Source: an uncultured Pontibacter sp. (GTDB lineage Bacteria > Bacteroidota > Bacteroidia > Cytophagales > Hymenobacteraceae). From it: 64,000 bases of DNA. The DNA is taken from assembly GCA_947499125.1 (NCBI GenBank), contig CANMMP010000001.1, positions 186,001 through 250,000 of the forward strand, read 5' to 3'. Positions within the stretch are counted from its first letter, which is position 1; each line of letters opens with the position of its first letter. The notes beneath the pieces are model-generated. The model saw nothing but the letters and a program-made list of their open reading frames with translations, was not told the DNA's origin and did no database searches. Shown piece after piece: positions 1 to 9,669 of this stretch. The position numbers and the translations under genes are program-made.

Positions 1-1081
1 CTCCCGCTTTTGATTCCTCTATAACCTGACCAGCCGTACTTGCGCTATGCAATACTGCTAAAATAGGTTTCTGCGATAAAATACCCTGATAAACTTTAGA
101 TGGAGTATAATGCGGTTCTGTGCTGCCCAATACAAATACACCGTCAGCAGCAATCAAATGAGTCAGTACGTCTAGATAAGGGATACGCTTCGGATACTCA
201 AATATAACGGTTTGCCATAGGCCGTACTTCTCTGCCAACTGTTTTATAGTATGACTACGCTCATCATTGGCCCTGCTACCAGTTCCTATAAAATGCAACT
301 CCAGATCCAAATCAGCTTGATTTCCATGTAGCCAATGCAGTATTTCCTCTAAAGGCTTGTAAGCCTTAGGAAGCATCGAACCCGCGTAAACAAGTTGCAA
401 TTTTCCGGACATCTTACTGAAAAGGTAGGGTAATAGACCAAGTTTATCCAATACCCGATGATCATCTTCCTCGCCACCATAAGGCATAGCAACATGCACT
501 GCCTGTTCTTTTAAATGCGGGTTCCGATCCAGCACAGGGGCATAATACCCTTCTGCAACACCTGTAATTAAACTGGCTTTTTTTACAGCGATAGGTTCTA
601 ATATTCCGGAAAGTTTGGTACTAAACCAGTGCCGGGAAAAAAATTTCTCACTACCTGCAAACGTATGCACCCAGGGATCTATATAATCAATGCCATATGG
701 TATACCTGTTTTAGCATGAGCAGTTCTGCCAAGCAAGGCTCCGTAAAAAGAAGGTATGGTGATGTACAGAAAGTCGGGATTTTCCTCCCGAATTAGTTTT
801 AACAGTTTAATATATAAAAAGTATCCCCCTCTTAGTCCAATATCACCTATAACCCGTATAGGTCCAGTTGAGAAAGCTTCGGCTGTTTCAACCTGAAGTT
901 CCCGATCAACAAGCTTGTTAAGGTTCCAGTCCAGCGCTTCTTCATAGTGCTTATGGTGTACCGTAAGTACTATTGGCTTCCACCCAAAAGCAGGCAAGTG
1001 TTTAGCAAAAAGGCGAGCACGATGTACGGCTGCCAAGTTTGAAGGTGGGAAATGGGGAGAAACAATGATGACTTTCTTCAT
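1..1081 (-). CDS. Glycosyltransferase, GT4-like (3' end beyond window)
   Basis: An open frame reads from an ATG at 1081 to the left edge without a stop, about 360 codons, so the C-terminus is missing. The product starts MKKVIIVSPHFPPSNLAAVH; a glycine-free PHFPPSN stretch followed by AAVHRARL is typical of GT4-type (GT-B fold) sugar transferases that build surface polysaccharides. No membrane segment is obvious. The upstream gene ends at 1084, two bases away, so the two are very probably co-transcribed and translationally coupled. Its base composition is closer to the genome backbone than that of the AT-rich genes to its right. Sugar donor and acceptor cannot be told. Confidence 0.8.
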   Translation of the reverse strand, partial: MKKVIIVSPHFPPSNLAAVHRARLFAKHLPAFGWKPIVLTVHHKHYEEALDWNLNKLVDRELQVETAEAFSTGPIRVIGDIGLRGGYFLYIKLLKLIREENPDFLYITIPSFYGALLGRTAHAKTGIPYGIDYIDPWVHTFAGSEKFFSRHWFSTKLSGILEPIAVKKASLITGVAEGYYAPVLDRNPHLKEQAVHVAMPYGGEEDDHRVLDKLGLLPYLFSKMSGKLQLVYAGSMLPKAYKPLEEILHWLHGNQADLDLELHFIGTGSRANDERSHTIKQLAEKYGLWQTVIFEYPKRIPYLDVLTHLIAADGVFVLGSTEPHYTPSKVYQGILSQKPILAVLHSASTAGQVIEESKAG

Positions 1082-1083
1082 AC

Positions 1084-2292
1084 CTACTTTTGAAACGCTC
1101 TTTCCCACAAAGCTACTAACTTTTGTGCTTCTGTTTCAAAAGCAATCTCTTTTGCCTGTTCAAATCTATTTAGTTTAGAGGCTCTGATAGATTCAATGTT
1201 TTCAATTATAAACCCAACTGTCCTTTTCAGAGCCCCAACAGTTTGCTCTGTTACAGCACCATCATCTTTATATCGCTCCATAAAAGCAAGCTGCGCTTTA
1301 GTATCAGTTGCAAGTATATAAAGCCCTGCTTGCTTGTAAGCAAATATTTTATTTGTTAGCGCTATATTTCTATTAAAATCAGCTGCCTCTAACTCTAAAG
1401 CCAACCCTATATCATAGTTAGATAACTCTTGATGTAGGTCCATTTGAGATAAAGGTGCTTTAATTACTACATAGTTTCGCCCAGTTAGATAAGCTTTAGC
1501 AAATTCTGGATTAAGATGACCTATAAGTGTGAGGTTCACTTTATCAGAAAAATGATCTAACGCAGGCAATAACAACTCTAGGCCGCGCCCTTGATTAATA
1601 TTTTGTGAAAACCATACCAGGTTGACCCTCTTTTTAGAAAATGTAGAAGATACTAGACTAAACTCCGAACTATAAAATGAGTTATTGACCGTAGTGACAG
1701 GGACTTTACAAAGCTTTTCAACTTCTTCAGCTATTAACGGGGAAGCTGCTGTTACATAATTAGCTTTCAAAAATAGCTTCTGCATTAAATATCTGCGTCG
1801 TTCTACTTCGTTAGCAGTATCTACTTTAATAACTTCGCCAGGGTGATAATCTTCCACATCAAATGCGAAAGGAACTTTTAATTTTTTTGAAATTTGAAAA
1901 GCAGGATAAAGTGCGCCAAGGTTATGTGCAACAATGAGATCAATGTTACAGCATAAATTCTTTAATTTTTTTACAAGGGAAAAACTCCTTTTATTAGAAG
2001 CTACGGCCGCTAGTTTTAGAGATAAAGGAAAGTACCTGTAAAACTTCTTTGCTGCAATATGAACAATACTTAACTGAAGCCAACTAATCAAATTTTGCCG
2101 ACTAACAGGCAAATAAATAAGCTCTACATCCTTAAACTCTTTCTGATACAATTTCTCTAACTCGGTTGTCCATTGTTTTAAGTCAAAAAGAACTACTACT
2201 ATTTTATATTTTTTAGATAGAGCTAAACGTATTTCTTTAACTAATCTTGGATTAGAAGAAAGATTAGAGGTTGTAATGAAAAGTATACGCAT
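1084..2292 (-). CDS. Glycosyltransferase, GT4/GT-B type
   Basis: This 402-residue protein opens with MRILFITTSNLSSNPRLVKE, the usual first strand and nucleotide-fold entry of GT-B glycosyltransferases, with an SNPRL element seen in many Bacteroidota capsule enzymes. The C-terminal half contains NINQGRGLELLLPAL and the donor-site-like segment around LTNKIFAYKQAGLYILA. No signal peptide is present, so it should act in the cytoplasm or at the inner face of the membrane on a lipid-linked glycan. It starts with ATG and lies 55 bases downstream of the next GT2 gene. Exact sugar specificity is unknown. Confidence 0.8.
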   Translation of the reverse strand: MRILFITTSNLSSNPRLVKEIRLALSKKYKIVVVLFDLKQWTTELEKLYQKEFKDVELIYLPVSRQNLISWLQLSIVHIAAKKFYRYFPLSLKLAAVASNKRSFSLVKKLKNLCCNIDLIVAHNLGALYPAFQISKKLKVPFAFDVEDYHPGEVIKVDTANEVERRRYLMQKLFLKANYVTAASPLIAEEVEKLCKVPVTTVNNSFYSSEFSLVSSTFSKKRVNLVWFSQNINQGRGLELLLPALDHFSDKVNLTLIGHLNPEFAKAYLTGRNYVVIKAPLSQMDLHQELSNYDIGLALELEAADFNRNIALTNKIFAYKQAGLYILATDTKAQLAFMERYKDDGAVTEQTVGALKRTVGFIIENIESIRASKLNRFEQAKEIAFETEAQKLVALWERAFQK

Positions 2293-2347
2293 TAAGCATC
2301 TTTTAAGAATTTACTAAAGTTCTTGTTATATATTAAAAGTCAATAAA

Positions 2348-3310
2348 TTAATATCTAAACTTGTAATAATAAGTTTGGATAATTTTAGATGTTTTCCATC
2401 CAAAGAGTTTAAGAAATAAATTATAGAGTCTTCCAGAAGGAGTTGGAATGATATAGTTTTTAGGATACATCATAAGCCTTTTCTCAATTATCTTTGTTAG
2501 ATCTGGATATTGTGGGTATGCCCATTCACGTACCATTTGGTAAGACAGTACAATAGTGGAAAATACTCTACTACTAGATTCTGTAGATAACATATAAGAG
2601 GCTGCCAAATCTGTAGATATAATAGCAGATCTTATCGCTCTTCTTGATATAGACTGAGACAAGGATCCAGATTTAAAGTTTGTTCTGTAGAGAAGAAATC
2701 CATTAGAAGTATAAACTAGTTTGTCTTCAGGAGTAATCAATCGCGTAAAAAACTCTGTATCATTAATTAATGTTAGAGCTTCATTCCATAAACCTCGTTT
2801 TAGAAGCAATTGACGGGGTATAAGCCATAACCCATTGTTTAACATTCTAGGTTTATGATTAAATGTTAAAAAGTCTATGGGGCTACAATCTTCTTTTAGC
2901 GTATCATTATAATATCTAAGTTTATTTGGAGCAGAATCTGAAAAATAAGCTAAGTTGGTAAAGCAAATTTTGCTAAATGAAAAAGGCTCAATAGCTTTTA
3001 CTTGAGCTTCTATAGTTTCAGGTGCTAATAAATCATCCGCGTCAAAAAATTTTATTAGAACACCAGTTGATTTATGAAACCCCTTGTTGGACGCAGTACA
3101 TTGCCCCAAATTCTCTTGATAATAGTACTTGATCCTTTTATCCTTGAAACTGTTAATTATAAAAGAACTATTATCAGTTGAACCATCATCAACAATAACT
3201 AATTCGATATTTTTATATGTTTGGTTAATAATGGATTCAATAGCATTTGCAATATAGTTTTCACTGTTGAATACTGTAACAATTATTGAAACTAAAGGGC
3301 CAGAAGTCAT
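2348..3310 (-). CDS. Glycosyltransferase family 2
   Basis: A 320-residue GT-A fold transferase. The N-terminal strand PLVSIIVTVFN and the nucleotide-binding DDGSTD (residues 41-46) are canonical, and the metal-binding DxD equivalent is DADD at 90-93. The C-terminal third is basic and aromatic with no clear membrane helix, as in many O-antigen or capsule GT2 enzymes. It belongs to the minus-strand polysaccharide block; a 177-base AT-rich spacer separates it from the FkbM gene upstream. It probably adds one sugar to a growing repeat unit; which one cannot be seen. Confidence 0.87.
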   Translation of the reverse strand: MTSGPLVSIIVTVFNSENYIANAIESIINQTYKNIELVIVDDGSTDNSSFIINSFKDKRIKYYYQENLGQCTASNKGFHKSTGVLIKFFDADDLLAPETIEAQVKAIEPFSFSKICFTNLAYFSDSAPNKLRYYNDTLKEDCSPIDFLTFNHKPRMLNNGLWLIPRQLLLKRGLWNEALTLINDTEFFTRLITPEDKLVYTSNGFLLYRTNFKSGSLSQSISRRAIRSAIISTDLAASYMLSTESSSRVFSTIVLSYQMVREWAYPQYPDLTKIIEKRLMMYPKNYIIPTPSGRLYNLFLKLFGWKTSKIIQTYYYKFRY

Positions 3311-3487
3311 GTTAAATTATTATTAAATCTCATGTATTGGCAATCAACCATAATGCATTTTTAGATGCTCTTTATATTATTTAAGAAAATAAGAATTAAT
3401 TAAGAGACCTAATAATTATTGGTAGAAGGTTTCGAACCAAAATGTCGTTTGATTAATAAAGTAGGTTTTCCTAAAAATAATAAAGAA

Positions 3488-4246
3488 TTAATTACCCTTA
3501 AAATGGCAAACTAAATTCTCTCCTACGCTATACTTTCGATAATCATACATATTGATAGCATTATAAAATGTTTCAGATACGCTTCCCAGAGCATCATCAT
3601 GTAATTCTATTGCCATAACCTTAGTTTTACTTAACCACTTTTGAAAGTTGTGTTTGAAAAGTTCTTTTTCTGCACCTTCAATATCGATTTTAAGTATATC
3701 TATTTCCGGTATATTGAATTCTTTCATAACCATTTCAATACTCACTGTTGGAATAGAATTTAAATTAGAATCAGACGATTCAATTGTTGATAAGCCCCAA
3801 TTACCTGTATTGTTATCAACTATGGTCACTTTAGTAGAGTGTGACCAAACTGCTTTATTAAGACAAGTTATATTAGAATAACAAGAACAGTTCTTTCTTA
3901 AAAAATCAAAATTTATTTTATCTGGTTCAATAGCAATAATTGTAGCACTTGGGTACTTATTCGCAAAATAAACAGCAGAAAGGCCTATGTTTGCTCCACA
4001 ATCAATAATAAATTTAGGTGCATGTTTAAGTACTATATCATATTCTTTTGCAAAAAATATCTGTAAAAGAGTAGTAATATCAGGTCCATAATTACTTAAG
4101 TATATTGGTGAATCCACTCTCCTTAACTTAATGTCAGATCTCTTATTACTTTTAAATTTAAGTGAAATCAATAATAGCATCCCACTTAAACCAAATCTTT
4201 GAAGGATTCTACGATGGTAATTAATTTTATTAAGTAATTTCTGCAT
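3488..4246 (-). CDS. FkbM family SAM-dependent methyltransferase
   Basis: This 252-residue protein has a SAM-binding motif I, IDCGANIGLSAVYFA (near residues 81-95), followed by an acidic strand end (AIEPD) and the FkbM hallmark LKIDIEGAE near residue 185. FkbM enzymes transfer methyl groups to hydroxyls of sugars or polyketides; in a polysaccharide locus O-methylation of a sugar is the likely role. The ATG at 4246 fits the usual N-terminus, which carries a short hydrophobic stretch (GMLLLISL) before the domain. A second FkbM gene lies at 14515-15228; the two are not close copies. Confidence 0.85.
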   Translation of the reverse strand: MQKLLNKINYHRRILQRFGLSGMLLLISLKFKSNKRSDIKLRRVDSPIYLSNYGPDITTLLQIFFAKEYDIVLKHAPKFIIDCGANIGLSAVYFANKYPSATIIAIEPDKINFDFLRKNCSCYSNITCLNKAVWSHSTKVTIVDNNTGNWGLSTIESSDSNLNSIPTVSIEMVMKEFNIPEIDILKIDIEGAEKELFKHNFQKWLSKTKVMAIELHDDALGSVSETFYNAINMYDYRKYSVGENLVCHFKGN

Positions 4247-4335
4247 ATCTTTTTACTTATAGTAAGCAATTATAAATCTTTTTTTAGCCCACCGTAAAAA
4301 TCAGACACAAACTAAACGATGTTTTTTATGATGTA

Positions 4336-5196
4336 TTAATGAAATATTCCTTCAATTGTATCTTTCACACTAAACTGGGCAAGTCGAATTGCTTTAATGG
4401 TTTTACTAAAGTTTCTTTGTTGAAGAAAGTATTTAAGAATGTTTGTAATAAACCTACGCTTATTTTTTTTCCTTAGAAAGGAAATTTCTTGTTGAGTTAG
4501 AGCCAAGTTTAATTCTACTAATGCATCGTTTAGATATCTATAAGAGTTGTATAAGTAAGCATATCGATTATTTATTTCTTGTCCTTCATGTCTCCTATAG
4601 TATACGAAATCAAAAGGGAAAATTAATGTTTTAGTGCTGCAAGCTACTTTAAGATTATAATAGCCATCGTTGGCAGGACCATATTTTATAGGAAAGCCCC
4701 CAATTTTTTTAAAAAACATATTTCTAATAATTGTACCCCCAGGTCCTACAAGTAAAAAAGGCTTATCAAAAAAATGAGTACGTATGGAGAAATCTGGTGT
4801 CAGTATAGCTTCGACAAAGGGAAATCTGGAACAAGATATACCAAATGAAACATCAGGATGTTTTTCCATTTCAATAATACAGTTCATAATAGTATTAGGG
4901 TAAAGCTTATCGTCAGAATCTACATTCATTAAGTAAACTCCTTTGGCGTAGGATGCAGCTTTATTTCTATTTCTGTAATCTCCTAAATTGATTTCATTTT
5001 TATATACCCTTATTCTGGAATCTCTATCTGAATATGAATGTGCTATAATCAATGAATTATCTGAAGAAGCATCATCAACAATGATCAATTCGAAATTACT
5101 ATATGATGATTTTAAAACACTCTCAATAGCTTCAGCCAAATAACTTTCTCTGTTATAAGCTGTCATTAAAATCGAAACTAAGGGAAAATTTATCAT
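4336..5196 (-). CDS. Glycosyltransferase family 2
   Basis: A 286-residue GT2 enzyme with N-terminal FPLVSILMTAYN, a DDASSD nucleotide-binding motif at residues 41-46 and the DxD equivalent DSDD at 93-96. The segment GPGGTIIRNMFFKKIGGFP around the middle matches the acceptor-side loop common in GT2 capsule enzymes. No signal peptide or clear transmembrane helix. It lies between the FkbM gene and another GT2 gene on the same strand with short spacers, so it should be co-expressed. Substrates are not deducible. Confidence 0.86.
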   Translation of the reverse strand: MINFPLVSILMTAYNRESYLAEAIESVLKSSYSNFELIIVDDASSDNSLIIAHSYSDRDSRIRVYKNEINLGDYRNRNKAASYAKGVYLMNVDSDDKLYPNTIMNCIIEMEKHPDVSFGISCSRFPFVEAILTPDFSIRTHFFDKPFLLVGPGGTIIRNMFFKKIGGFPIKYGPANDGYYNLKVACSTKTLIFPFDFVYYRRHEGQEINNRYAYLYNSYRYLNDALVELNLALTQQEISFLRKKNKRRFITNILKYFLQQRNFSKTIKAIRLAQFSVKDTIEGIFH

Positions 5197-5219
5197 TTAA
5201 TAGGATTAACTATTTTTGC

Positions 5220-6176
5220 TTAATTTCCATTTTGTATACCTTGTGGTGGTATACCACATATTTTTTCATGGTAATTGTCTAAATGACACTCGCTTATAAG
5301 AAGTTTATTAACAAAATCTTCATGGGCTTTATTTTCTGCATATATTTTTTTCCAGTTAAACAGTATCCATTTAATGTTAGAACCAAACTTGAAATTCCTA
5401 TAAATAATCTTTAAGTACTCAAGTCTATTTTTTCTTTTTCCTATTAATTTAAAATTTTTATATACAAAAAATTTTGTTGTAAAAGTTCTTTTATAGGTGT
5501 ATTCAATTGTAGAATGATGATAATGAAAAACACGACAACTATAATCATAAACAATTTTATGACCATTTAATATAGCGTTCTTTGCCCAAACCATATCTTC
5601 ACCAAAACTTACTTTTTCAAAAGGATTATCTAAGAGATAAGATTTTTTATACATAGCATTTACGTTGTCCCATCCAGTTATATCATATAGCTCCTTTGAT
5701 GTTATTTTCTTTATAGAATGGGTGCATGTAAATTGAACATATTTAGGTTTAGGTACACTATAAGGCCTAAACCATTCATGTGGATTTTTATTTGAATCAT
5801 GAGGAACGACTTGCTGTCCACAAACTCCTACTACAGAATCATCCTGAAAATGTAAAAGCATTTGCTCAATCCAGTAATTATTCACAGGATAAGCATCCTG
5901 CACTGTCATTAAAATTAATTCCCCAGTTGCGAAAGAAACTCCTAAATTACGAGTAGTGCCATGATTGAATTCATTCGGGTCAATCTGATGTATTTTAACA
6001 AATGGGAATGATGATGCAATAGTTAAGGTATCATCAGTGCTGCCAGAATCAACTATAATAACTTCAACATTATTATATGTTTGATTCGAAATACCCAACA
6101 GACATTGCTTTAAAGTACTCTCTCCATTTTTAGTTGGTATGATTATAGATACTTTTAAATTCATACAAGAAAGCAT
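5220..6176 (-). CDS. Glycosyltransferase family 2 (rhamnosyltransferase-like)
   Basis: A 318-residue GT2 protein with VSIIIPTKNGES, DSGSTD (residues 43-48) and a QDA acidic site near residue 94 in place of a classical DxD. The HGTTRNLG and TVQDAYP motifs resemble rhamnosyl- and related transferases, a weak specificity hint. The ATG at 6176 leaves only five bases after the upstream stop; a second ATG at 6164 (MNLKVSII) gives a more typical N-terminus and is an equally good start. It is part of the tightly packed glycosyltransferase run. Confidence 0.85.
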   Translation of the reverse strand: MLSCMNLKVSIIIPTKNGESTLKQCLLGISNQTYNNVEVIIVDSGSTDDTLTIASSFPFVKIHQIDPNEFNHGTTRNLGVSFATGELILMTVQDAYPVNNYWIEQMLLHFQDDSVVGVCGQQVVPHDSNKNPHEWFRPYSVPKPKYVQFTCTHSIKKITSKELYDITGWDNVNAMYKKSYLLDNPFEKVSFGEDMVWAKNAILNGHKIVYDYSCRVFHYHHSTIEYTYKRTFTTKFFVYKNFKLIGKRKNRLEYLKIIYRNFKFGSNIKWILFNWKKIYAENKAHEDFVNKLLISECHLDNYHEKICGIPPQGIQNGN

Positions 6177-6181
6177 AGAGG

Positions 6182-7066
6182 TTAGTACTTTTTCATGAAA
6201 GACTTTATAATACTATAAAACTGCAAAGACAGACTCGAAATTGGATATCCAATCACTAGTAATTTACCCCAAATCAAGACTTTACTGTAAAGACTTCCAT
6301 GATGGCATTTAATTAGAATCCATAAGTAATTACTTAACGCAGAATGCTCCAGTTTCTTAACAATGGCATTAGTGAACGTATTAACAACAATGGGTAAGTT
6401 ATTCTGCCACTTTTTATGAAAAGCTTGTGCAGCATTAATCCATTCATAGTTAATATTACCGGTAGAGTTATGTTCAATAAAAATATTCGTAAAAACATAA
6501 TTCCTAAAGCCCTGCATGTAGACTTGCATACATAAATCCAAGTCATAAAAATGAAAGTTATTATAAGTTACGCTATCAAACTTTGCATTTTCCCATATAT
6601 GTTTTTTGCAACACATCCAAACACCATCAATTACAGCTACTTCAATTAGATTGTCGCCTTTTACGTTTAAACTTTGTAGTTTTACTAATTCATCTTCAGT
6701 ATGTATAACATTATTAAAAAATATATCATTAGATTGATAATTATCAGCTATCCACCATGGAGATATGGTTTTGGTTTTAACTTTAGAGCCTGCTACACCA
6801 ATTACTCCAACCTGAGGGTTCATTAAAGCTTCTTTAACTATTAAGCCCCAACCATACGTTTTGAACAATATATCCTCATGCATAAAACATAAAATATCGG
6901 ACTTACTCCTTTCAGCACCTGTATTATAGGCATCAAAAATAGAATATTCATTTTTGGAATTATCTATCACAACAAGTTCATAAGGTAGTTTAACAGTGTC
7001 ATTAATATTTCTCATTAATGTGTCAGATATATAACCTTCCCTAGAACAAATAATTAATGATATCAT
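6182..7066 (-). CDS. Glycosyltransferase, StrF-like GT2 type
   Basis: A 294-residue protein that begins MISLIICSREGYISDTLMRN and has a DNSKNE element, then FMHEDILF, an acidic metal-site equivalent. This variant pattern (weakly conserved first motif, HED in place of DxD) is characteristic of the StrF-type GT2 subfamily found in capsule loci. Later motifs include VIDGVWMCCKK and FYDLDLCMQ. The C-terminus is hydrophobic and could touch the membrane. It ends five bases before the next gene's ATG at 6176. Family assignment is good; substrate unknown. Confidence 0.78.
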   Translation of the reverse strand: MISLIICSREGYISDTLMRNINDTVKLPYELVVIDNSKNEYSIFDAYNTGAERSKSDILCFMHEDILFKTYGWGLIVKEALMNPQVGVIGVAGSKVKTKTISPWWIADNYQSNDIFFNNVIHTEDELVKLQSLNVKGDNLIEVAVIDGVWMCCKKHIWENAKFDSVTYNNFHFYDLDLCMQVYMQGFRNYVFTNIFIEHNSTGNINYEWINAAQAFHKKWQNNLPIVVNTFTNAIVKKLEHSALSNYLWILIKCHHGSLYSKVLIWGKLLVIGYPISSLSLQFYSIIKSFMKKY

Positions 7067-7903
7067 TTAATTAAAAAATAATTTTTTAATTCTTTTCATA
7101 AAAAAATAAAAGCGCGTTGAAACCTTTATAATAGGCTTATTTAATAACTTCTTGTAATAGGTACTTTCTATCAATAACTCAAACAAATTAGGATACGTTT
7201 CGATATAAATTTCAATATTATTCTTTAATGATTGATTCAGCATCTTATTTTTTAGGTTCTGACTGTTGTCAAATAATACTGATCTTGAAACTGATTTGAT
7301 TCTATAGTAAAATAGAATTTCGTTTATTTTAAAAACTTGATTTTCATTACATTTATAAAGTAATCGTACTAAAAAATCCCAATCTTCCCATCCATACTGC
7401 ATCTTTTCACAATATCCTCCAACTTTAAGAAAATCTTCTTTTTTATAAATGCATGAAACAAATATCATATTATGACCCTTAAGTAACTCCTGATAATTAA
7501 AAGGAATTAACTTCCATTCTTCATTTAATAATCCAACCATTCTAGCTTTAGCATAAACAAGCTTTAAATGATGATTGCTATCTAATAAAGATACACCTTT
7601 ACTTAGGTAAGTAGGATCTATATAATCATCAGCATCTAATGGCAGTATGTATTCTCCTTGTGCATTTTGAATACCTAAATTTCTTGCACTACTAACTCCT
7701 CCGTTACTTTTCCCTATATGCTTAAATCGTTTATCTTTATATAAGTATTGTTTTATTATTAATTCTGAATTATCAGTTGATCCATCATCTATAATTATAC
7801 ATTCCCAATTATCATACGTCTGGGTTAATACAGATTCTAAAGTTTCTCTTATATAATCAGCTTGATTATAGCAAGGAACTATAATGGATACTTTGGGTGA
7901 CAT
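7067..7903 (-). CDS. Glycosyltransferase family 2
   Basis: A 278-residue GT2 enzyme starting MSPKVSIIVPCYNQ from the ATG at 7903; a TTG three codons upstream extends the frame but gives no conserved sequence. DDGSTD lies at residues 39-44 and DADD at 90-93, both canonical, with the acceptor-side segment GWEDWDFLVRLL in the second half. Its stop abuts the next gene's ATG at 7066 with no spacer, which suggests coupled translation. It probably transfers a hexose or related sugar. Confidence 0.87.
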   Translation of the reverse strand: MSPKVSIIVPCYNQADYIRETLESVLTQTYDNWECIIIDDGSTDNSELIIKQYLYKDKRFKHIGKSNGGVSSARNLGIQNAQGEYILPLDADDYIDPTYLSKGVSLLDSNHHLKLVYAKARMVGLLNEEWKLIPFNYQELLKGHNMIFVSCIYKKEDFLKVGGYCEKMQYGWEDWDFLVRLLYKCNENQVFKINEILFYYRIKSVSRSVLFDNSQNLKNKMLNQSLKNNIEIYIETYPNLFELLIESTYYKKLLNKPIIKVSTRFYFFMKRIKKLFFN

Positions 7904-7948
7904 GATAAACAATATGAAGTAAAAAGATAGGTAAGAATAAGCCTTATA

Positions 7949-8896
7949 TTAAATCAAATGATTTTTTATTTGATATCGAAAAATTCGATAAATATTCTTG
8001 AAAAAACTACCGCCTATCAGATTAGAGTTTCTTTTAGCATAATAAATAAAGTTAACTTTAAAAAAGTTAACTTTATAATTTTTAAGTTCCGAAAAAATAT
8101 GGAAGGCAAGTATTCTTTTAAATTCTTTATGAGTATACTTTTTCAAGAGTTTATTTATGAATAAATTATCCTTAATAAGTTCTTGAAGAAAAAGATACTT
8201 AGCATCTATTTTATCCTTGGAATATAAGATTGTATTGTTTGATATATTAAGTGAACTTTGACGCAAACAAACAATTCCTTTAGGAAGAGTCTTTATATAA
8301 CTATGATGGGAAATTTTACACCATAGTAAATCATCTGCACACCAACCTAATGGTAAATTTTTAAAGCCTTCTACATTATAATAAGCTTTTTTAGAAAAAA
8401 TATATTCCGCTACAGAGCTGTTACATTCATATTGGAGTTTACGCATTATAAAATCCACATTTGTCTCTACTTCAGGTTGTAGCGGTGGTCTATAGACTAT
8501 AGTATTAAACTCATCTATATGAACAGTTTGAAATCTAAATAATGCCTCTTGTTTAAGGTCTAGATCATTGACACCTAAAAAAGTAGAAACACATTCATAA
8601 GAAGGAACATCATCATCAGGAAGAAGCCATATCCAATCTTCATGTTCAACCATTTCAATACATCTATTCCAATGCTCAGTCAAACTTGTTCCTCCTAGAT
8701 TATTTTCAAACTTTTTATAGTTTATTTTTAATTTAAAATCAAATTGATTAACAATACTTCTTATATTTTCTGGACTATTGTCGTCACCAATATATAAATT
8801 AAAAGATTTTGATTGTTGTTTAGAGAGAGCATTAAGAGTTTCATATAAAAACTTACTCTTATATGCAGGTATAACGATTGCTAAAATTGGCTTCAA
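7949..8896 (-). CDS. Glycosyltransferase family 2, TTG start overlapping the upstream stop
   Basis: A 315-residue GT2-like protein: MKPILAIVIPAYKSK, nucleotide-site GDDNSP (37-42) and PDDD (93-96). The frame opens with TTG at 8896 inside a TTGA overlap with the upstream gene's TGA (8893-8895). No in-frame ATG gives the conserved N-terminal strand, so the TTG start with translational coupling is preferred. The C-terminus is rich in Lys, Asn and Tyr, in line with the very AT-rich composition of the block. Substrate unknown. Confidence 0.82.
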   Translation of the reverse strand: MKPILAIVIPAYKSKFLYETLNALSKQQSKSFNLYIGDDNSPENIRSIVNQFDFKLKINYKKFENNLGGTSLTEHWNRCIEMVEHEDWIWLLPDDDVPSYECVSTFLGVNDLDLKQEALFRFQTVHIDEFNTIVYRPPLQPEVETNVDFIMRKLQYECNSSVAEYIFSKKAYYNVEGFKNLPLGWCADDLLWCKISHHSYIKTLPKGIVCLRQSSLNISNNTILYSKDKIDAKYLFLQELIKDNLFINKLLKKYTHKEFKRILAFHIFSELKNYKVNFFKVNFIYYAKRNSNLIGGSFFKNIYRIFRYQIKNHLI

Positions 8897-9669
8897 TTGT
8901 AGATTTCTTTTTTACTTCCTTTTAATTCTTCAGACCATGAACTAGAAGAAGAAGCATTTTCTATATAAAATTTTTCTTCTTCACTTAAATTCTTTGGATC
9001 TATATACCATGGAAGGTGCCTGGCAACGAAACGACCACCAGTTCTCAAAGCTTTCAATTCGGCTCCTCCTTTACAATTAGGTCGATATAAGGCAAAGGTG
9101 GTATCTATTGAAGCATCATATATATCATGTTCAACCATATTTTCCCAAAATTGCTTCTCCCATTTTATGACTTTCTCTTTTAAAGGATAATGTGAAGGTA
9201 AATCATCTATTTTCAATCCAAATCCTATTTTATCATACTGTTTGTATATTCTAAGTTTTTCAATCAGAAAGTTAATTGCTTCTAAAGCATTATTATGTAC
9301 AGGCAGTACGTCAGGGTCAGTATATATATAATGAGAACCGTGAAACTTCTTATATATTATGGTTTTCCAAAGAGCTAAATGTCCTACATTGTTATCAAGT
9401 CTATAAACTGTATAAGGGGTTGATTTATAATATTCAAGAAGTGGTTTATACGAAGAGCAGTTATCAATTATATGAATATTTCTTATCCCATTAGCTTCAA
9501 GCCAGCTAATTAATTTTAGAAGATATTCATACCTATTAAAATTATTTATTATAACAGGTATTGAAGTTATATCATTACTAGTAGCGTAAAAAACAGAGTT
9601 GATTCTTAAACTTATTCTAAAGAACAGATTATCGAATAAACCCATTGAAGATGTTATTTTAATTTGCAT
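8893..9669 (-). CDS. Putative glycosyltransferase (divergent GT-A/GT2-like)
   Basis: A 258-residue protein with a weak GT-A pattern: ITSIPVIINNFNR begins the nucleotide fold, IIDNCSS stands where DDGS is usual, and YTDPDVLP supplies a DxD-like site. It carries an extra ~35-residue N-terminus (LFDNLFFRISLRIN) before the domain. The ATG at 9669 overlaps the upstream GT2 gene by 16 bases, and its stop overlaps the downstream TTG. Function as a sugar transferase is inferred from motifs and neighbours; it is the most divergent transferase of the set. Confidence 0.72.
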   Translation of the reverse strand: MQIKITSSMGLFDNLFFRISLRINSVFYATSNDITSIPVIINNFNRYEYLLKLISWLEANGIRNIHIIDNCSSYKPLLEYYKSTPYTVYRLDNNVGHLALWKTIIYKKFHGSHYIYTDPDVLPVHNNALEAINFLIEKLRIYKQYDKIGFGLKIDDLPSHYPLKEKVIKWEKQFWENMVEHDIYDASIDTTFALYRPNCKGGAELKALRTGGRFVARHLPWYIDPKNLSEEEKFYIENASSSSSWSEELKGSKKEIYN